Shown here: one piece after another, positions 24,521-33,002 of the stretch | How the letters are laid out: the number at the start of each line of letters is the position of its first letter | Numbering within the stretch: the first letter of the stretch is position 1 | Origin: Rhizobium mesosinicum | Lineage (GTDB): Bacteria > Pseudomonadota > Alphaproteobacteria > Rhizobiales > Rhizobiaceae | Direction of reading: 5' to 3' | Assembly (NCBI RefSeq): GCF_019511345.1 | Contig: NZ_JAEUAK010000001.1 | Location: 620,001 to 684,000, forward strand | DNA length: 64,000 nucleotides | Position numbers and translations under genes: made by a program | Notes under the pieces: generated by a model | What the model was told of the DNA's origin: nothing | Seen by the model: only the letters and a program-made list of their open reading frames with translations | Database searches by the model: none

Positions 24521-25789
24521 ATGTACCATCACGTCAAGAAGCTCATGTACACCGTTCGTGTGGATGAGCCTGATCCTCGATTCGGAAATATGCTCCTTGA
24601 GCAGTTCGGTGGCGCCAACGGGGAGCTGGCGGCGGCGATGCAATACTCGGTTCAAGGTCTGAACTGCGAGGATGCTGCTCGCAAAGACCTCCTGATGGAT
24701 ATCGGCACGGAGGAGCTCAGTCATTTAGAGATTGTTGGCACGCTCGCCAGAATGCACCTCAAACCGTTGAAGTCGGTCCGCGAGGAGGCGGAAGCCGATC
24801 CTCTGATCGCCATTGCCGGTGGCGGCGGCGTAAACCTCTTCAATTCGATGGGCAACCCGTGGACGGCCGACTATCTCAAGATCACCGGCGAGTTAGACGT
24901 GGACTTGCGAAGCAATATCGCAGCTGAAGCGCGCGCGAAGATCGTTTATGAACGCCTCATCGACTTCTGCCGCGACCCTGGTACCAAGGATGCCCTGCAA
25001 TTTCTCATGACAAGAGAAATCACCCATATGCGAGCCTTCCAGCTCGCACTCGAAAGCTTAGGCAAACCTCCTCTCAGTGTTGGAAAGATTGCCCCTACAC
25101 CAGGGTTGGTCGACCAGTTCTTCAACGACTCGACCGGCGAAGGCGATCTCGGCGAGGTCGATACTCGCGGTCCGTGGAACGAAGGAGAGCCTTGGAAATT
25201 CGTGGAGGCTCCGGCATTTCAGAGTTTAAAGGCTGCCGGGGACGCTGCACCGGCCATCGAAGCGAGAAGCGCACCGCCAGAAGGTTCCGAAGCGATCCAG
25301 ACGGTTCTCGTGGACGAGCTTCGCGACTTGCTGCACGCTGAAAAACAATTGTTGAAGGCGCTACCCAAGATGCAGAAGGCAGCCCGCTCGCAGCAACTCC
25401 ACACTTTGCTGCAGAAACATCTTGCTGAGACTGAAGCCCAGGTCGAAAGGCTGAACGAGTGTCTGCGAATACTCGGGGCCGCGGCAAGGGCAAAACCCTG
25501 CAAGGGAATGGCGGGCTTGGTCGAGGAAGGCGAGGAGGTTATGGCCGAAGGCAAGAAGAAAGAAGACGCTCCTGCAGACCTTGCTCTCATCGGAGCAGCG
25601 TTACGCGTCGAGCATTACGAAATCGCCGCCTACACCACCGCCCGCAATCTTGCCCTTCAACTTGCACAGCCGGCGGTCGCTCAATTGCTAACATTGTCAC
25701 TGGGCGAGGAGCAGAACGCGGGTCATCTGTTGGATCAGGTTGCCCAACCGCTGATGTCGGCGGCAAGGATGCCTTCCAGCGTCCGTTGA
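24521..25789 (+). CDS. manganese catalase fused to a YciF-like (DUF892) domain
   Basis: 422-residue two-domain protein. Residues 1-~230 are non-haem Mn catalase (2 H2O2 to O2 and water): the metal ligands can be traced as Glu in ANGELAAAMQYS, Glu and His in GTEELSHLEIV, Glu in IAAEARAKIVYER and His in REITHMRAF. After a linker (~235-260) the C-terminal ~160 residues are a YciE/YciF ferritin-like domain (VLVDELRDLLHAEKQLLKALPKM, LRVEHYEIAAYTTARNL, LGEEQNAGHLLDQVA). Start has GGAGG 7 nt upstream. Probably cytoplasmic peroxide defence under the general stress sigma factor. Confidence 0.9.
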   Translation: MYHHVKKLMYTVRVDEPDPRFGNMLLEQFGGANGELAAAMQYSVQGLNCEDAARKDLLMDIGTEELSHLEIVGTLARMHLKPLKSVREEAEADPLIAIAGGGGVNLFNSMGNPWTADYLKITGELDVDLRSNIAAEARAKIVYERLIDFCRDPGTKDALQFLMTREITHMRAFQLALESLGKPPLSVGKIAPTPGLVDQFFNDSTGEGDLGEVDTRGPWNEGEPWKFVEAPAFQSLKAAGDAAPAIEARSAPPEGSEAIQTVLVDELRDLLHAEKQLLKALPKMQKAARSQQLHTLLQKHLAETEAQVERLNECLRILGAAARAKPCKGMAGLVEEGEEVMAEGKKKEDAPADLALIGAALRVEHYEIAAYTTARNLALQLAQPAVAQLLTLSLGEEQNAGHLLDQVAQPLMSAARMPSSVR

Positions 25790-25870
25790 CGGGGCTGGAA
25801 ATCGTGGCACCCGCGGAAGGCGTCAGCGGAACCGACCGCGGGATCGTATTGCCCCTCGCATCCGCAATCA

Positions 25871-26116
25871 TCAGACCCGTCGGGGAAGAGGCTGGTCCGA
25901 CACAACCGTTTGGGCGAGCCCCATACCAACCAAAGCGAGCGCCATGGAAAGCAGAGTGAGCATCAGCACGGTCGTGCGTCCCAGCCCGTCCGGTAGTGTG
26001 CCTGCAAAGGGAGCCGCGACAGCGCCTAGCGAGGGACCGATCCCCAGAAGGGCTCCATAATGGCGGGGTAGCAATTGGGCATGGGTATATTGAGGTGAGC
26101 TTCCGGACGCAGACAC
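25871..26116 (-). pseudogene. possible remnant of an MFS transporter gene
   Basis: 81-codon minus-strand frame with an MFS-like stretch, LLPRHYGALLGIGPSLGAVAAPFAGTL then GLGRTTVLMLTLLSMALALVG, i.e. two membrane helices and a degenerate loop A. The frame stops soon after, and no continuation is found. Probably a decayed fragment. Confidence 0.4.
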
Positions 26117-26353
26117 TTGCGATGCGGACCGGCTCCTTCAGGAACTCGAGCAGGTGATGTAGAAGACCAAAGTGGGACCCACTCCGCCGGCAGCATAGCA
26201 TTGGCAATCGGTCGGGAATGTTTCTGATCGCATTTCTGCTAAAAGCTGTGAAGCAATCGCCCGCGATGTCGCCAACTGCCGAAGTGTAACGGGCGCAACG
26301 GGCTGGTGGCCTCTGGCTCATCAGACCTCTTGTCATGAAGGAGGAGCGCTAGA

Positions 26354-26980
26354 ATGAGCACTGACCGCGAGACCGTGCGGTCCTATGATACGGTCGCGGC
26401 GGAGTATGCTGCCGAGGCCGCGGCGATGCCCGAATGGGTCGCGACAGAGATCGATGCGTTCGTGAGCGAGCTGGGTGGCTCAGGCAGGGTGCTGGAGATC
26501 GGGAGTGGTGGCGGGCGAGATGCACTTGAGCTTGAGAAGCGCGGAATTCGCGTCCGGCGCACGGACATTTCGAAGGGTTTCGTCGAACTGCTTCGCGAAA
26601 GTGGCTTCGAGGCCGACTTGCTGGACCCTCTGACGGGCGACTTGGCCGACCCGCAGCGTCCCGACACGCCGTACGACGGAATCTGGGCCTGTGCCTGCCT
26701 GATTCACGTCGCGCGCCCGGATTTTGGCACGGTGCTTAGACGGCTTGCCGAGGCGACCCGGACCGGTGGCAGACTGCATGTTTCCGTTAGAGAGGGCGAC
26801 GGCGAGGATGTGTCCACACACGGCAGTGCTGCGGCACCTCGGCGCTACGTCGAGACGTACTGGCGCGAGTCTGCCCTACTGTCCGCGCTCACGGATGCCG
26901 GCTGGATCGTCAGCGAAATACGTCGATGCGCTGGAAAGCCCCATGATCCGTGGCTGAGCGTTCGGGCGAGTCGGGCATGA
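26354..26980 (+). CDS. class I SAM-dependent methyltransferase
   Basis: 208-residue soluble methyltransferase. Motif I is VLEIGSGGGRDALEL (SAM-binding Gly loop, residues ~48-62), with the acidic end of strand 2 at RRTDIS. Motif IV region is YDGIWACACLIHVARPDFG and post-motif segment RTGGRLHVSVREG. AAGGAGGAG precedes the ATG. Substrate unknown; resembles small-molecule or arsenite/tellurite-type methyltransferases only loosely. Confidence 0.85.
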   Translation: MSTDRETVRSYDTVAAEYAAEAAAMPEWVATEIDAFVSELGGSGRVLEIGSGGGRDALELEKRGIRVRRTDISKGFVELLRESGFEADLLDPLTGDLADPQRPDTPYDGIWACACLIHVARPDFGTVLRRLAEATRTGGRLHVSVREGDGEDVSTHGSAAAPRRYVETYWRESALLSALTDAGWIVSEIRRCAGKPHDPWLSVRASRA

Positions 26981-27108
26981 CGCACAGTCCTTACGAAAAT
27001 GGCTGATTTACGAACCAAAGCTCTCGAAATGAATCGAACTCCCGCCCGCTCTTCAAGCGGCATGATTCCGCACACTCAACCGTATCAGCGCCGGTATTCT
27101 CGAGGCGT

Positions 27109-27483
27109 TCACAAGCGCACTGAACTCAGCGTGCCCCAGCTGCCTGACTTGTCACGAATAGTGGCGACGTGGGGACCCGGGATTGATCGCGCTGCCTTGC
27201 GGTCAGAAAAAGCGGACGTCCATTCGGGACCGGAATAGACATAGATCGACTTGATGGGATTGCCGTCGACGCGGGCAATCGGCGCCGCAGCCCCTGCCGT
27301 CGAACCGAAATCGATGGAACCGGCGCTGAAGAACTCAAGCCCTACCTTCCTCAGGAGAAGGTTGACCGAATGGTAAGTCGCCCAGTCAATGCGGATCTCC
27401 GACACATCGGCCGCCTGCACCGACCCGATACCGGTGCCCAGGAACACGGCTGCTGCCGCAACTTTCGAAATGAACGAGATCAT
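27109..27483 (-). pseudogene. truncated sulfonate-binding protein gene (SsuA-like)
   Basis: The minus strand encodes a normal signal peptide (FISKVAAAAVFLGTGIGSVQA) and the start of an aliphatic-sulfonate binding protein (IRIDWATYHSVNLLLRK). It then jumps over about 20 residues to FFSAGSIDFGSTAGAAAPIA and GNPIKSIYVYSGPEWT, and ends in unrelated sequence. Intact SsuA-type proteins are ~310-330 residues. Internal deletion plus C-terminal loss make it a remnant. Its position next to SfnB-like genes suggests an older sulfonate-uptake system here. Confidence 0.7.
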
Positions 27484-27588
27484 GGTCCCTGTCCGTCCAG
27501 CGACCGACGCCGCTTCGGCCGCCCTGCCCCAACACCTACGGGAGGCTGAAACCAGGATTAAGAAAATACATTTTATTGTCTATTGCAT

Positions 27589-27602
27589 CTATAGAATTTA
27601 TG
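27589..27602. promoter_or_regulatory. AT-rich dyad element, copy 1
   Basis: CTATAGAATTTATG in the gap between the ssuA-like remnant and the SfnB-like gene. Related elements occur at 31356-31372 and 34132-34148. Confidence 0.4.
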
Positions 27603-27662
27603 TTCTTATTTTCTGCTGCAACATCTTTCACCGATAGGACTATCATCAATCGGAGCGAGATC

Positions 27663-28880
27663 ATGGATGCTGCCGCGCAAAGAACACACCCTATCCGGCC
27701 GGTGGCCGCGCGTCTCGAAAGCGAAACAGAAGCGCTTTCTGTCGCGCGGCAATTGGCAGATAGATTCTCGGTAACGGCGGCCGAACGCGACGCAAACCGG
27801 CTGCTGCCGTTCGAGGAGCTTGACATCCTCGCTCGCTCCGGGCTGCTTGCGATAACAATTCCTGCAGAATACGGAGGTCTCGACGTCTCGAATGCCGTGC
27901 TTGCCGAAGTGACTGCTATTCTCGCTGAGGCCGACGCATCGATCGGACAGATCCCGCAGAACCATTTCTACATTCTGGAAGCGCTGCGCACGGATGGTAT
28001 CGAGGAGCAGAAGCGGTATTTCTTCGGCCGGGCGCTCGCGGGCGACCGCTTCGGCAATGCGCTTTCCGAGCGCGGTACGAAGACGGTCGGCCACTACAAT
28101 ACCCGCATTGTCAGGGACGGGCCTGGTTATCGCATCAACGGCACCAAATATTATTCCACCGGTGTCCTGTTTGCCGATTGGGTCACCGTTTTCGCGCTTG
28201 ACGAAGAGGACCGTCTCGTCATGGCTTTCGTGCCGAAGGGCACTGAGGGCGTCGAAATCATCGACGACTGGGATGGCTTCGGCCAGCGCACGACGGGCAG
28301 CGGCACGACGATCTTCAACGATGTCTATGTGCATGCCGATTCCGTCGTCTTGCATCACAAAGGCTTCGAGCGGCCGTCGACCATCGGCTCGGTCGGCCAG
28401 ATCGTCCATGCCGGCATCGATCTCGGCATTGCGCGCGCAGCTTTTGCCGAGACGCTGGACTTCGTGCGCACGAAGTCACGCCCCTGGATGGACAGTGGCG
28501 TGGAGCGCGCCGCCGATGATCCGCTGACAATATCGAAGGTCGGGCAGATCGCCATCCGGCTGGAAGCTGCGACGGCACTCCTCGAACGTGCCGGCCGCAA
28601 GGTCGACGCGGCGCAGGTCGAGACGACCGAGGCGAACGTCGTTGAGGCAACGCTTGCGGTCGCTGCTGCCAAGGTGCTGACGACGGAGATTGCGATCGAA
28701 GCAACCAACACGCTGTTCGAGCTCGCTGGAACATCCGCGGTCAAGGCCGAACTTAATCTCGACCGGCACTGGCGCAACGCGCGCACTCATACGCTGCACG
28801 ATCCAGTGCGTTGGAAGTACCACGTCGTCGGCAATTACCATCTGAACGGAGTGACACCGCCGAAGAACGGCGCGCTCTGA
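27663..28880 (+). CDS. SfnB-family (DszC-like) flavin monooxygenase
   Basis: Acyl-CoA-dehydrogenase-fold oxidoreductase of the sulfur-acquisition SfnB group, 405 residues. Start MDAAAQRTHP with GGAGCGAG upstream. Order of segments: N-terminal helical domain with AITIPAEYGGLDVSNAVLAEV; middle beta domain with GTKYYSTGVLFADWVTVFA; C-terminal four-helix domain ending RNARTHTLHDPVRWKYHVVGNY. The RTHTLHDP motif is shared with DszC and the neighbouring paralogue at 28954-30162. Members use reduced flavin and O2 on organosulfur compounds. No flavin reductase gene is in the window. Confidence 0.85.
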   Translation: MDAAAQRTHPIRPVAARLESETEALSVARQLADRFSVTAAERDANRLLPFEELDILARSGLLAITIPAEYGGLDVSNAVLAEVTAILAEADASIGQIPQNHFYILEALRTDGIEEQKRYFFGRALAGDRFGNALSERGTKTVGHYNTRIVRDGPGYRINGTKYYSTGVLFADWVTVFALDEEDRLVMAFVPKGTEGVEIIDDWDGFGQRTTGSGTTIFNDVYVHADSVVLHHKGFERPSTIGSVGQIVHAGIDLGIARAAFAETLDFVRTKSRPWMDSGVERAADDPLTISKVGQIAIRLEAATALLERAGRKVDAAQVETTEANVVEATLAVAAAKVLTTEIAIEATNTLFELAGTSAVKAELNLDRHWRNARTHTLHDPVRWKYHVVGNYHLNGVTPPKNGAL

Positions 28881-28899
28881 TTTCTCTCCTCGACTAAAA

Positions 28900-28935
28900 C
28901 CCCATTTCCGATAACGGAAATGGGGCTTCTTTCTT
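28900..28935. terminator. Rho-independent terminator, probably bidirectional
   Basis: 11-bp stem CCCCATTTCCG / CGGAAATGGGG with a 4-nt ATAA loop, followed on the plus strand by CTTCTTTCTT and preceded by AAAA, giving GGGGTTTT on the other strand. It separates the two convergent monooxygenase genes. Confidence 0.85.
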
Positions 28936-28953
28936 GAGTAAATGCGCCTGATC

Positions 28954-30162
28954 TCAACTGTAAAGGCTGACTTCGGGAATCCTGTCGTTCAGCACGAACT
29001 CGCCGACTTCCTTGGCCTTGTAGAAAACCGGATCGTGCAGCGTATGAGTGCGCACGTTGCGCCAGAAACGGTCGAAGCGATATTTCTCCGCCGTCGACCG
29101 CGCGCCGGTCAGTTCGAAGACGCGTGACGTAATATCGAGCGAGACATGGGTGGCGTGCACTTTGGCGGCATAGGCTTCCGCAGCCGCCTCGCCGCGCTCG
29201 CGTGCCGTGACGGCATGACCCTTTGCAAGCCCGGCCTGGACTGCCGCTGCTGCCGCATCGGCCAGCGCCGCAGAGGCCTTCAGCGTAGCGGTGAACTCGC
29301 CGACCCGTTCGAGAATATAGGGATCGTCGGCGGCACGCTCGACGCCTGACGTAACCCAAGGACGCGTCGTCGTGCGCACATAATCGATCGCAGCCTGAAG
29401 TGCGCCTTCGGCGCTGCCGAGATAGAAGTTGACGAAAACGAGTTGGATAAGCGGTGTGTTGAAGGTCGAGAGGACGGGCGGCGCTGCATCGGGAGCGGCC
29501 GGGGCACCGACGAAATCCTCCTCATAGACGGGGAAATCGTGGAATTCGACACTGCCGCTATCCGAAAGACGTTGACCGAAATTGTCCCAGTCGTCGTTTG
29601 CCTGGTAGCCCGACCGATTGGTAGGTACAGCGAAGCCGACGATCTTGTCGTCCAGCGTCGCATTGGCATTGATATAGTCGGACACGTGGGCGGCGGTGGA
29701 GAAGGACTTGCGTCCGTTCAGCACATAGCCGTTGCCGCGGCGGGTAAGAATAAGGCCCGGATCCCGAGGATTGACGGCGGCGCCCCAATAGAGGTTTTTC
29801 GCAACGGTTTCAGAGCCGAACGCGTTGGCGCGGGCTTTATCGAGTGCCCAGTAAATGTACTGGCTGTTGACGTAGTGATAGCCGAGAAGCTGGCCGATGG
29901 AGCTTTCACCACGCGCCAGGATGCGCACCAGCCGCAAGCCATCGACCCAGTTCAACCCGCCGCCGCCGATCTGTTGATCATGCAGGGCATTCAGCAGGCC
30001 GGCATTCTTCAGCTTGACGATCTCGGCCAGCGGTGGACGACCGTCACGGTCGAGCTCAGCTGCACGTCTGGAAAGATCGGCCGAGATTTCCTCGGCGCGG
30101 GCAAAGAGGTCCCCCCGCGTCGTGCTGCGGTTCTTCGCGAAGACGACATTGGACTGGCTCAT
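28954..30162 (-). CDS. DszC/SfnB-like flavin monooxygenase
   Basis: Second acyl-CoA-dehydrogenase-fold monooxygenase, 402 residues, divergent in sequence from the one at 27663. Start MSQSNVVFAKN with GGAG 8 nt upstream. Landmarks: LLGYHYVNSQYIYWAL, RNGYV-type strand (GNGYVLNGRKSFSTAAHVSDY), DWDNFGQRLSDSGSVEFHD and the closing RNVRTHTLHDPVFYKAKEVG. DszC uses two successive oxygenations to turn a thioether into a sulfone; this protein may do the same on an unknown substrate. It lies downstream of the binding protein 30236-31282 on the same strand, so transport and oxidation are co-transcribed. Confidence 0.85.
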   Translation of the reverse strand: MSQSNVVFAKNRSTTRGDLFARAEEISADLSRRAAELDRDGRPPLAEIVKLKNAGLLNALHDQQIGGGGLNWVDGLRLVRILARGESSIGQLLGYHYVNSQYIYWALDKARANAFGSETVAKNLYWGAAVNPRDPGLILTRRGNGYVLNGRKSFSTAAHVSDYINANATLDDKIVGFAVPTNRSGYQANDDWDNFGQRLSDSGSVEFHDFPVYEEDFVGAPAAPDAAPPVLSTFNTPLIQLVFVNFYLGSAEGALQAAIDYVRTTTRPWVTSGVERAADDPYILERVGEFTATLKASAALADAAAAAVQAGLAKGHAVTARERGEAAAEAYAAKVHATHVSLDITSRVFELTGARSTAEKYRFDRFWRNVRTHTLHDPVFYKAKEVGEFVLNDRIPEVSLYS

Positions 30163-30191
30163 GGGTAAAAACTCCGGCTTTAGAGATGGGG

Positions 30192-30217
30192 CCGGCGGGG
30201 CCGCACAACCCCGCCGG
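30192..30217 (-). promoter_or_regulatory. intercistronic stem-loop after the binding-protein gene
   Basis: 9-bp GC-only arms (CCGGCGGGG / CCCCGCCGG), 8-nt loop, between the binding-protein stop and the monooxygenase start. No U-tract. Confidence 0.6.
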
Positions 30218-30235
30218 AAGATCGAGGCAGGCAGC

Positions 30236-31282
30236 TTAGAAAAGCTTGTCCGGAATCCAGCTCGCGGTTGCCGCATCGCTTGTGCTGAAGGCCGGGATTT
30301 TCTGCGCCAATTCCTCGATCGTCTTGACGCCGGCCGCACGCAGGCTTTCCTGCGTCAGCAGCGTCGGCTTGACCGTGATCTGATGAGGGATCTCCTGCCC
30401 GGCGATCTGCAGAGCCGCCGCGCGTACGGAAACCGCGCCGACGACGGCCGGGTTGGTCGCAACCGTCGCAACCCAGGGGCTGCCTTCTTCGGTGATTTCC
30501 TGAATGTCGGCGGTCGAGACGTCGGCCGAATAGATCTTCAGCTTGCTCGCGATACCGAGGTCGTTGGCAGCAAGCTTCACGCCGCGGGCAAACTCGTCAT
30601 AGGGCGCAAAGACGACGCTGATATCCGGATTTGCGGTCAGCGCAGCCTTGGCCTGATCGGCCGTTGAGGTCGCGGTCGTGTCGCTGACATTGCCGAAGCG
30701 GGCCTTCTCGACCACACCGGAATTCTCCGACTTGAACCTCTCCCAGACCTCGTTGCGGCGGTCGAGCGGCGCGAATCCTGCGACATAGACATAACCGGCA
30801 TTGAAGCTCTTGCCGTTGTCCTTCACCGCCTGCTCCAGTGCGCGCTCGGCGAGTTCGTGGTCGCTTTGCTCGACCTGCGGCACCTTGGGATTGTTGAGGT
30901 TGACGTCGAAAGCGACAACCTTGATGCCCTTGTCCAACGCCTGCTGGACGACATCACCGAGCGATTCCGGCAGGCCGTGGTCGACGACGATGCCGGCCAC
31001 GCCAAGATTGATCGCCTGCAGGATCTGTTCGCGCTGTTCGGCGGCATCCTGCCGTCCTGGGAAGACGCGCAGGTCGATATCGAGGGCCTTGGCTTGGGCT
31101 TCTGCCCCGGCCTGATAGGCCTGGAAAAAGTCGCCGGCGGAGATATAGCTGATCAGCGCCACCTTGACGCCACCCTTGTCGAAGGGCGTAGGAGCGCCGC
31201 TCACGCCACCCGCAAGGGAAGGCTGGGCATAGAGGAAAGAGATTGCGGCGGCAGAGAGAGCAAGCCGTGCGAGGGATTTCAT
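30236..31282 (-). CDS. ribose-type ABC solute-binding protein (system A)
   Basis: Periplasmic type I binding protein of the RbsB/CUT2 group, 348 residues. Sec signal peptide MKSLARLALSAAAISFLYAQPSLAG. Family landmarks: VALISYISAGDFFQAYQAGAEAQA, INLGVAGIVVDHGLPESLGD, KVVAFDVNLNN and SVVFAPYDEFARG. It is divergent from its presumed ATPase (31518) and permease (32999) and followed by a DszC-like enzyme. Although the fold usually binds sugars, the genetic setting suggests an organosulfur ligand. Confidence 0.88.
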   Translation of the reverse strand: MKSLARLALSAAAISFLYAQPSLAGGVSGAPTPFDKGGVKVALISYISAGDFFQAYQAGAEAQAKALDIDLRVFPGRQDAAEQREQILQAINLGVAGIVVDHGLPESLGDVVQQALDKGIKVVAFDVNLNNPKVPQVEQSDHELAERALEQAVKDNGKSFNAGYVYVAGFAPLDRRNEVWERFKSENSGVVEKARFGNVSDTTATSTADQAKAALTANPDISVVFAPYDEFARGVKLAANDLGIASKLKIYSADVSTADIQEITEEGSPWVATVATNPAVVGAVSVRAAALQIAGQEIPHQITVKPTLLTQESLRAAGVKTIEELAQKIPAFSTSDAATASWIPDKLF

Positions 31283-31355
31283 CGTCGCGGTCCTTCTGGT
31301 CGATCGTGAGCGTCGTCTGACAGGCAGGCAGTTCTCCTGCGACGCATGAAATTAT

Positions 31356-31372
31356 TAGATATAAACTCTATG
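31356..31372. promoter_or_regulatory. AT-rich dyad element, copy 2
   Basis: TAGATATAAACTCTA (TAGA-N7-TCTA) with trailing TG, in the divergent promoter region between the binding protein and the ATPase of system A. On the reverse strand it reads CATAGAGTTTATATC, close to copies 1 and 3. Confidence 0.4.
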
Positions 31373-31517
31373 TTTTTAGTAGATTTAATGATCCGATTTT
31401 CGCGCTTTCCGGAGATTCTTTGTTCCCGACACCACGCGCAGGCGGCAAAGCGTGCCTGGAGGTTCGGGCACCTTGCAGGCCAATATTGCGGCTTGAAAGC
31501 AGACCTGGACTTGCCCG

Positions 31518-33002
31518 ATGCCACTCCTTCATGTCGAAAACATCACCCGCAGTTTCGGGTCGACGCGCGCCCTGGAGGGCGCCCATTTTTCGATTGAGCG
31601 CGGCGAGATCGTTGCGCTGATGGGCGCCAACGGCGCAGGCAAATCGACACTGGTAAAGATATTGTCAGGTGTGCTCGCAGCCGATGGCGGCACGATCAGT
31701 CTGAACGACCGGCTCTTCTCTCCGAGAAGCCCGTCCGAAGCGGCGAGGGCCGGCGTGGTGACCGTGCACCAGTCGACCGACCTTGTCGGCGCGGCAGGTC
31801 TGACGGTGGCCGACGCCCTGTTGCTGCATCGCTTCGCCGAGCGGGGCACGCCTTTCTTTGTCTCACGGGCAAGCGTGCGGCGCCAGGCCCGCATCATGCT
31901 CGACGCCGCCGGCTTCTCTCTGCCGCTCGACCGAGATTTCGGCGATCTGACTGCCGCCGACCGGCAACTCGTGGCTATCGCTCGGGCGCTCGCCAACAAA
32001 GCCGACCTGCTGATCCTCGACGAGCCGACTGCAAGCCTTTCGGCAGACGAGAGCCGGCGCCTCTTCGACATCCTGCTCGGTCTGCGCGCGCAAGGTCTTG
32101 CAATCCTCTACATCTCGCACCGGACTGCCGATCTCGAAGCGATCGCCGACCGGGCGCTCGTCATGCGCGGCGGCCGCGTCGTCGGCAGCTTCAACCGCCC
32201 CATCGATTTTTCCAGCGCCATTGAAACCATGATCGGCCGCCGGCTGGAAGCGGCGCGGCCGGACGCCCGACCGGCGACCGGTCTGGCCGTTCTCGAAATG
32301 CACGATATCCGACTTCTGTCGACAAGTGCGCCCTTCGATCTGACGCTGCACGAGGGTGAGGTCGTCGCCATTACCGGCGTGCTCGGCTCCGGCAAGAGCC
32401 ACCTGCTGTCTGCGATCTTCGGCGCAAGAGGATTCGCGAGTGGCGAGATGCGGCTCGACGGCAGGTCCTACCGGCCGAGATCGCCTGGCGACGCCATTGC
32501 AGCCGGTATAGCAATGGCCGCGGAAGACCGCCACCGCTCCTCCCTCATGCCTGCCGCTTGGCCCGGCAATTCGCTCGCCGCCACCATCAGCCTGCCGCAT
32601 CTTTCCAAATGGTATCCGCACGGTCTCCTCCTTGGCGGCCGCGAGCGCCACGAGGCTGAACGGGCTATTTCCCGTCTCGGCATCAAAGCCGCCGGGCCGC
32701 TGGCCTCCGTCTGGACGCTGTCAGGCGGCAACCAGCAGAAGACGGTGATCGCCCGCTGGGAGGCGGAGTTCAGCCGGCTACTGCTGCTCGACGAGCCATT
32801 CCAGGGCGTCGATGTCGGCGCCCGCCACGATATCATCCAGGCGATACGGGCACGCACCGACCGCGCAACCCTGATTGCCACATCCGATCCCGAAGAGGCC
32901 TACGAGGTCGCCGACCGCATCCTGACCATCGACCGCCATAGCTTACTGTCTGATGTCATCGGTGCCGCCTCTTCTTCAGCCATACAGGGACTTTCCGCAT
33001 GA
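31518..33002 (+). CDS. ribose-type ABC transporter ATPase, tandem NBDs (system A)
   Basis: 494-residue protein with two ATP-binding domains, as in RbsA. NBD1: Walker A GANGAGKST, degenerate signature region DLTAADRQLVAIARAL, Walker B LLILDEPTASLS. NBD2: GVLGSGKSH in place of a full Walker A, intact signature LSGGNQQKTVIARW and Walker B LLLLDEPFQGVD. The altered P-loop of NBD2 fits the asymmetry normal in this family. Its stop overlaps the permease start by 4 bp. Confidence 0.92.
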   Translation: MPLLHVENITRSFGSTRALEGAHFSIERGEIVALMGANGAGKSTLVKILSGVLAADGGTISLNDRLFSPRSPSEAARAGVVTVHQSTDLVGAAGLTVADALLLHRFAERGTPFFVSRASVRRQARIMLDAAGFSLPLDRDFGDLTAADRQLVAIARALANKADLLILDEPTASLSADESRRLFDILLGLRAQGLAILYISHRTADLEAIADRALVMRGGRVVGSFNRPIDFSSAIETMIGRRLEAARPDARPATGLAVLEMHDIRLLSTSAPFDLTLHEGEVVAITGVLGSGKSHLLSAIFGARGFASGEMRLDGRSYRPRSPGDAIAAGIAMAAEDRHRSSLMPAAWPGNSLAATISLPHLSKWYPHGLLLGGRERHEAERAISRLGIKAAGPLASVWTLSGGNQQKTVIARWEAEFSRLLLLDEPFQGVDVGARHDIIQAIRARTDRATLIATSDPEEAYEVADRILTIDRHSLLSDVIGAASSSAIQGLSA

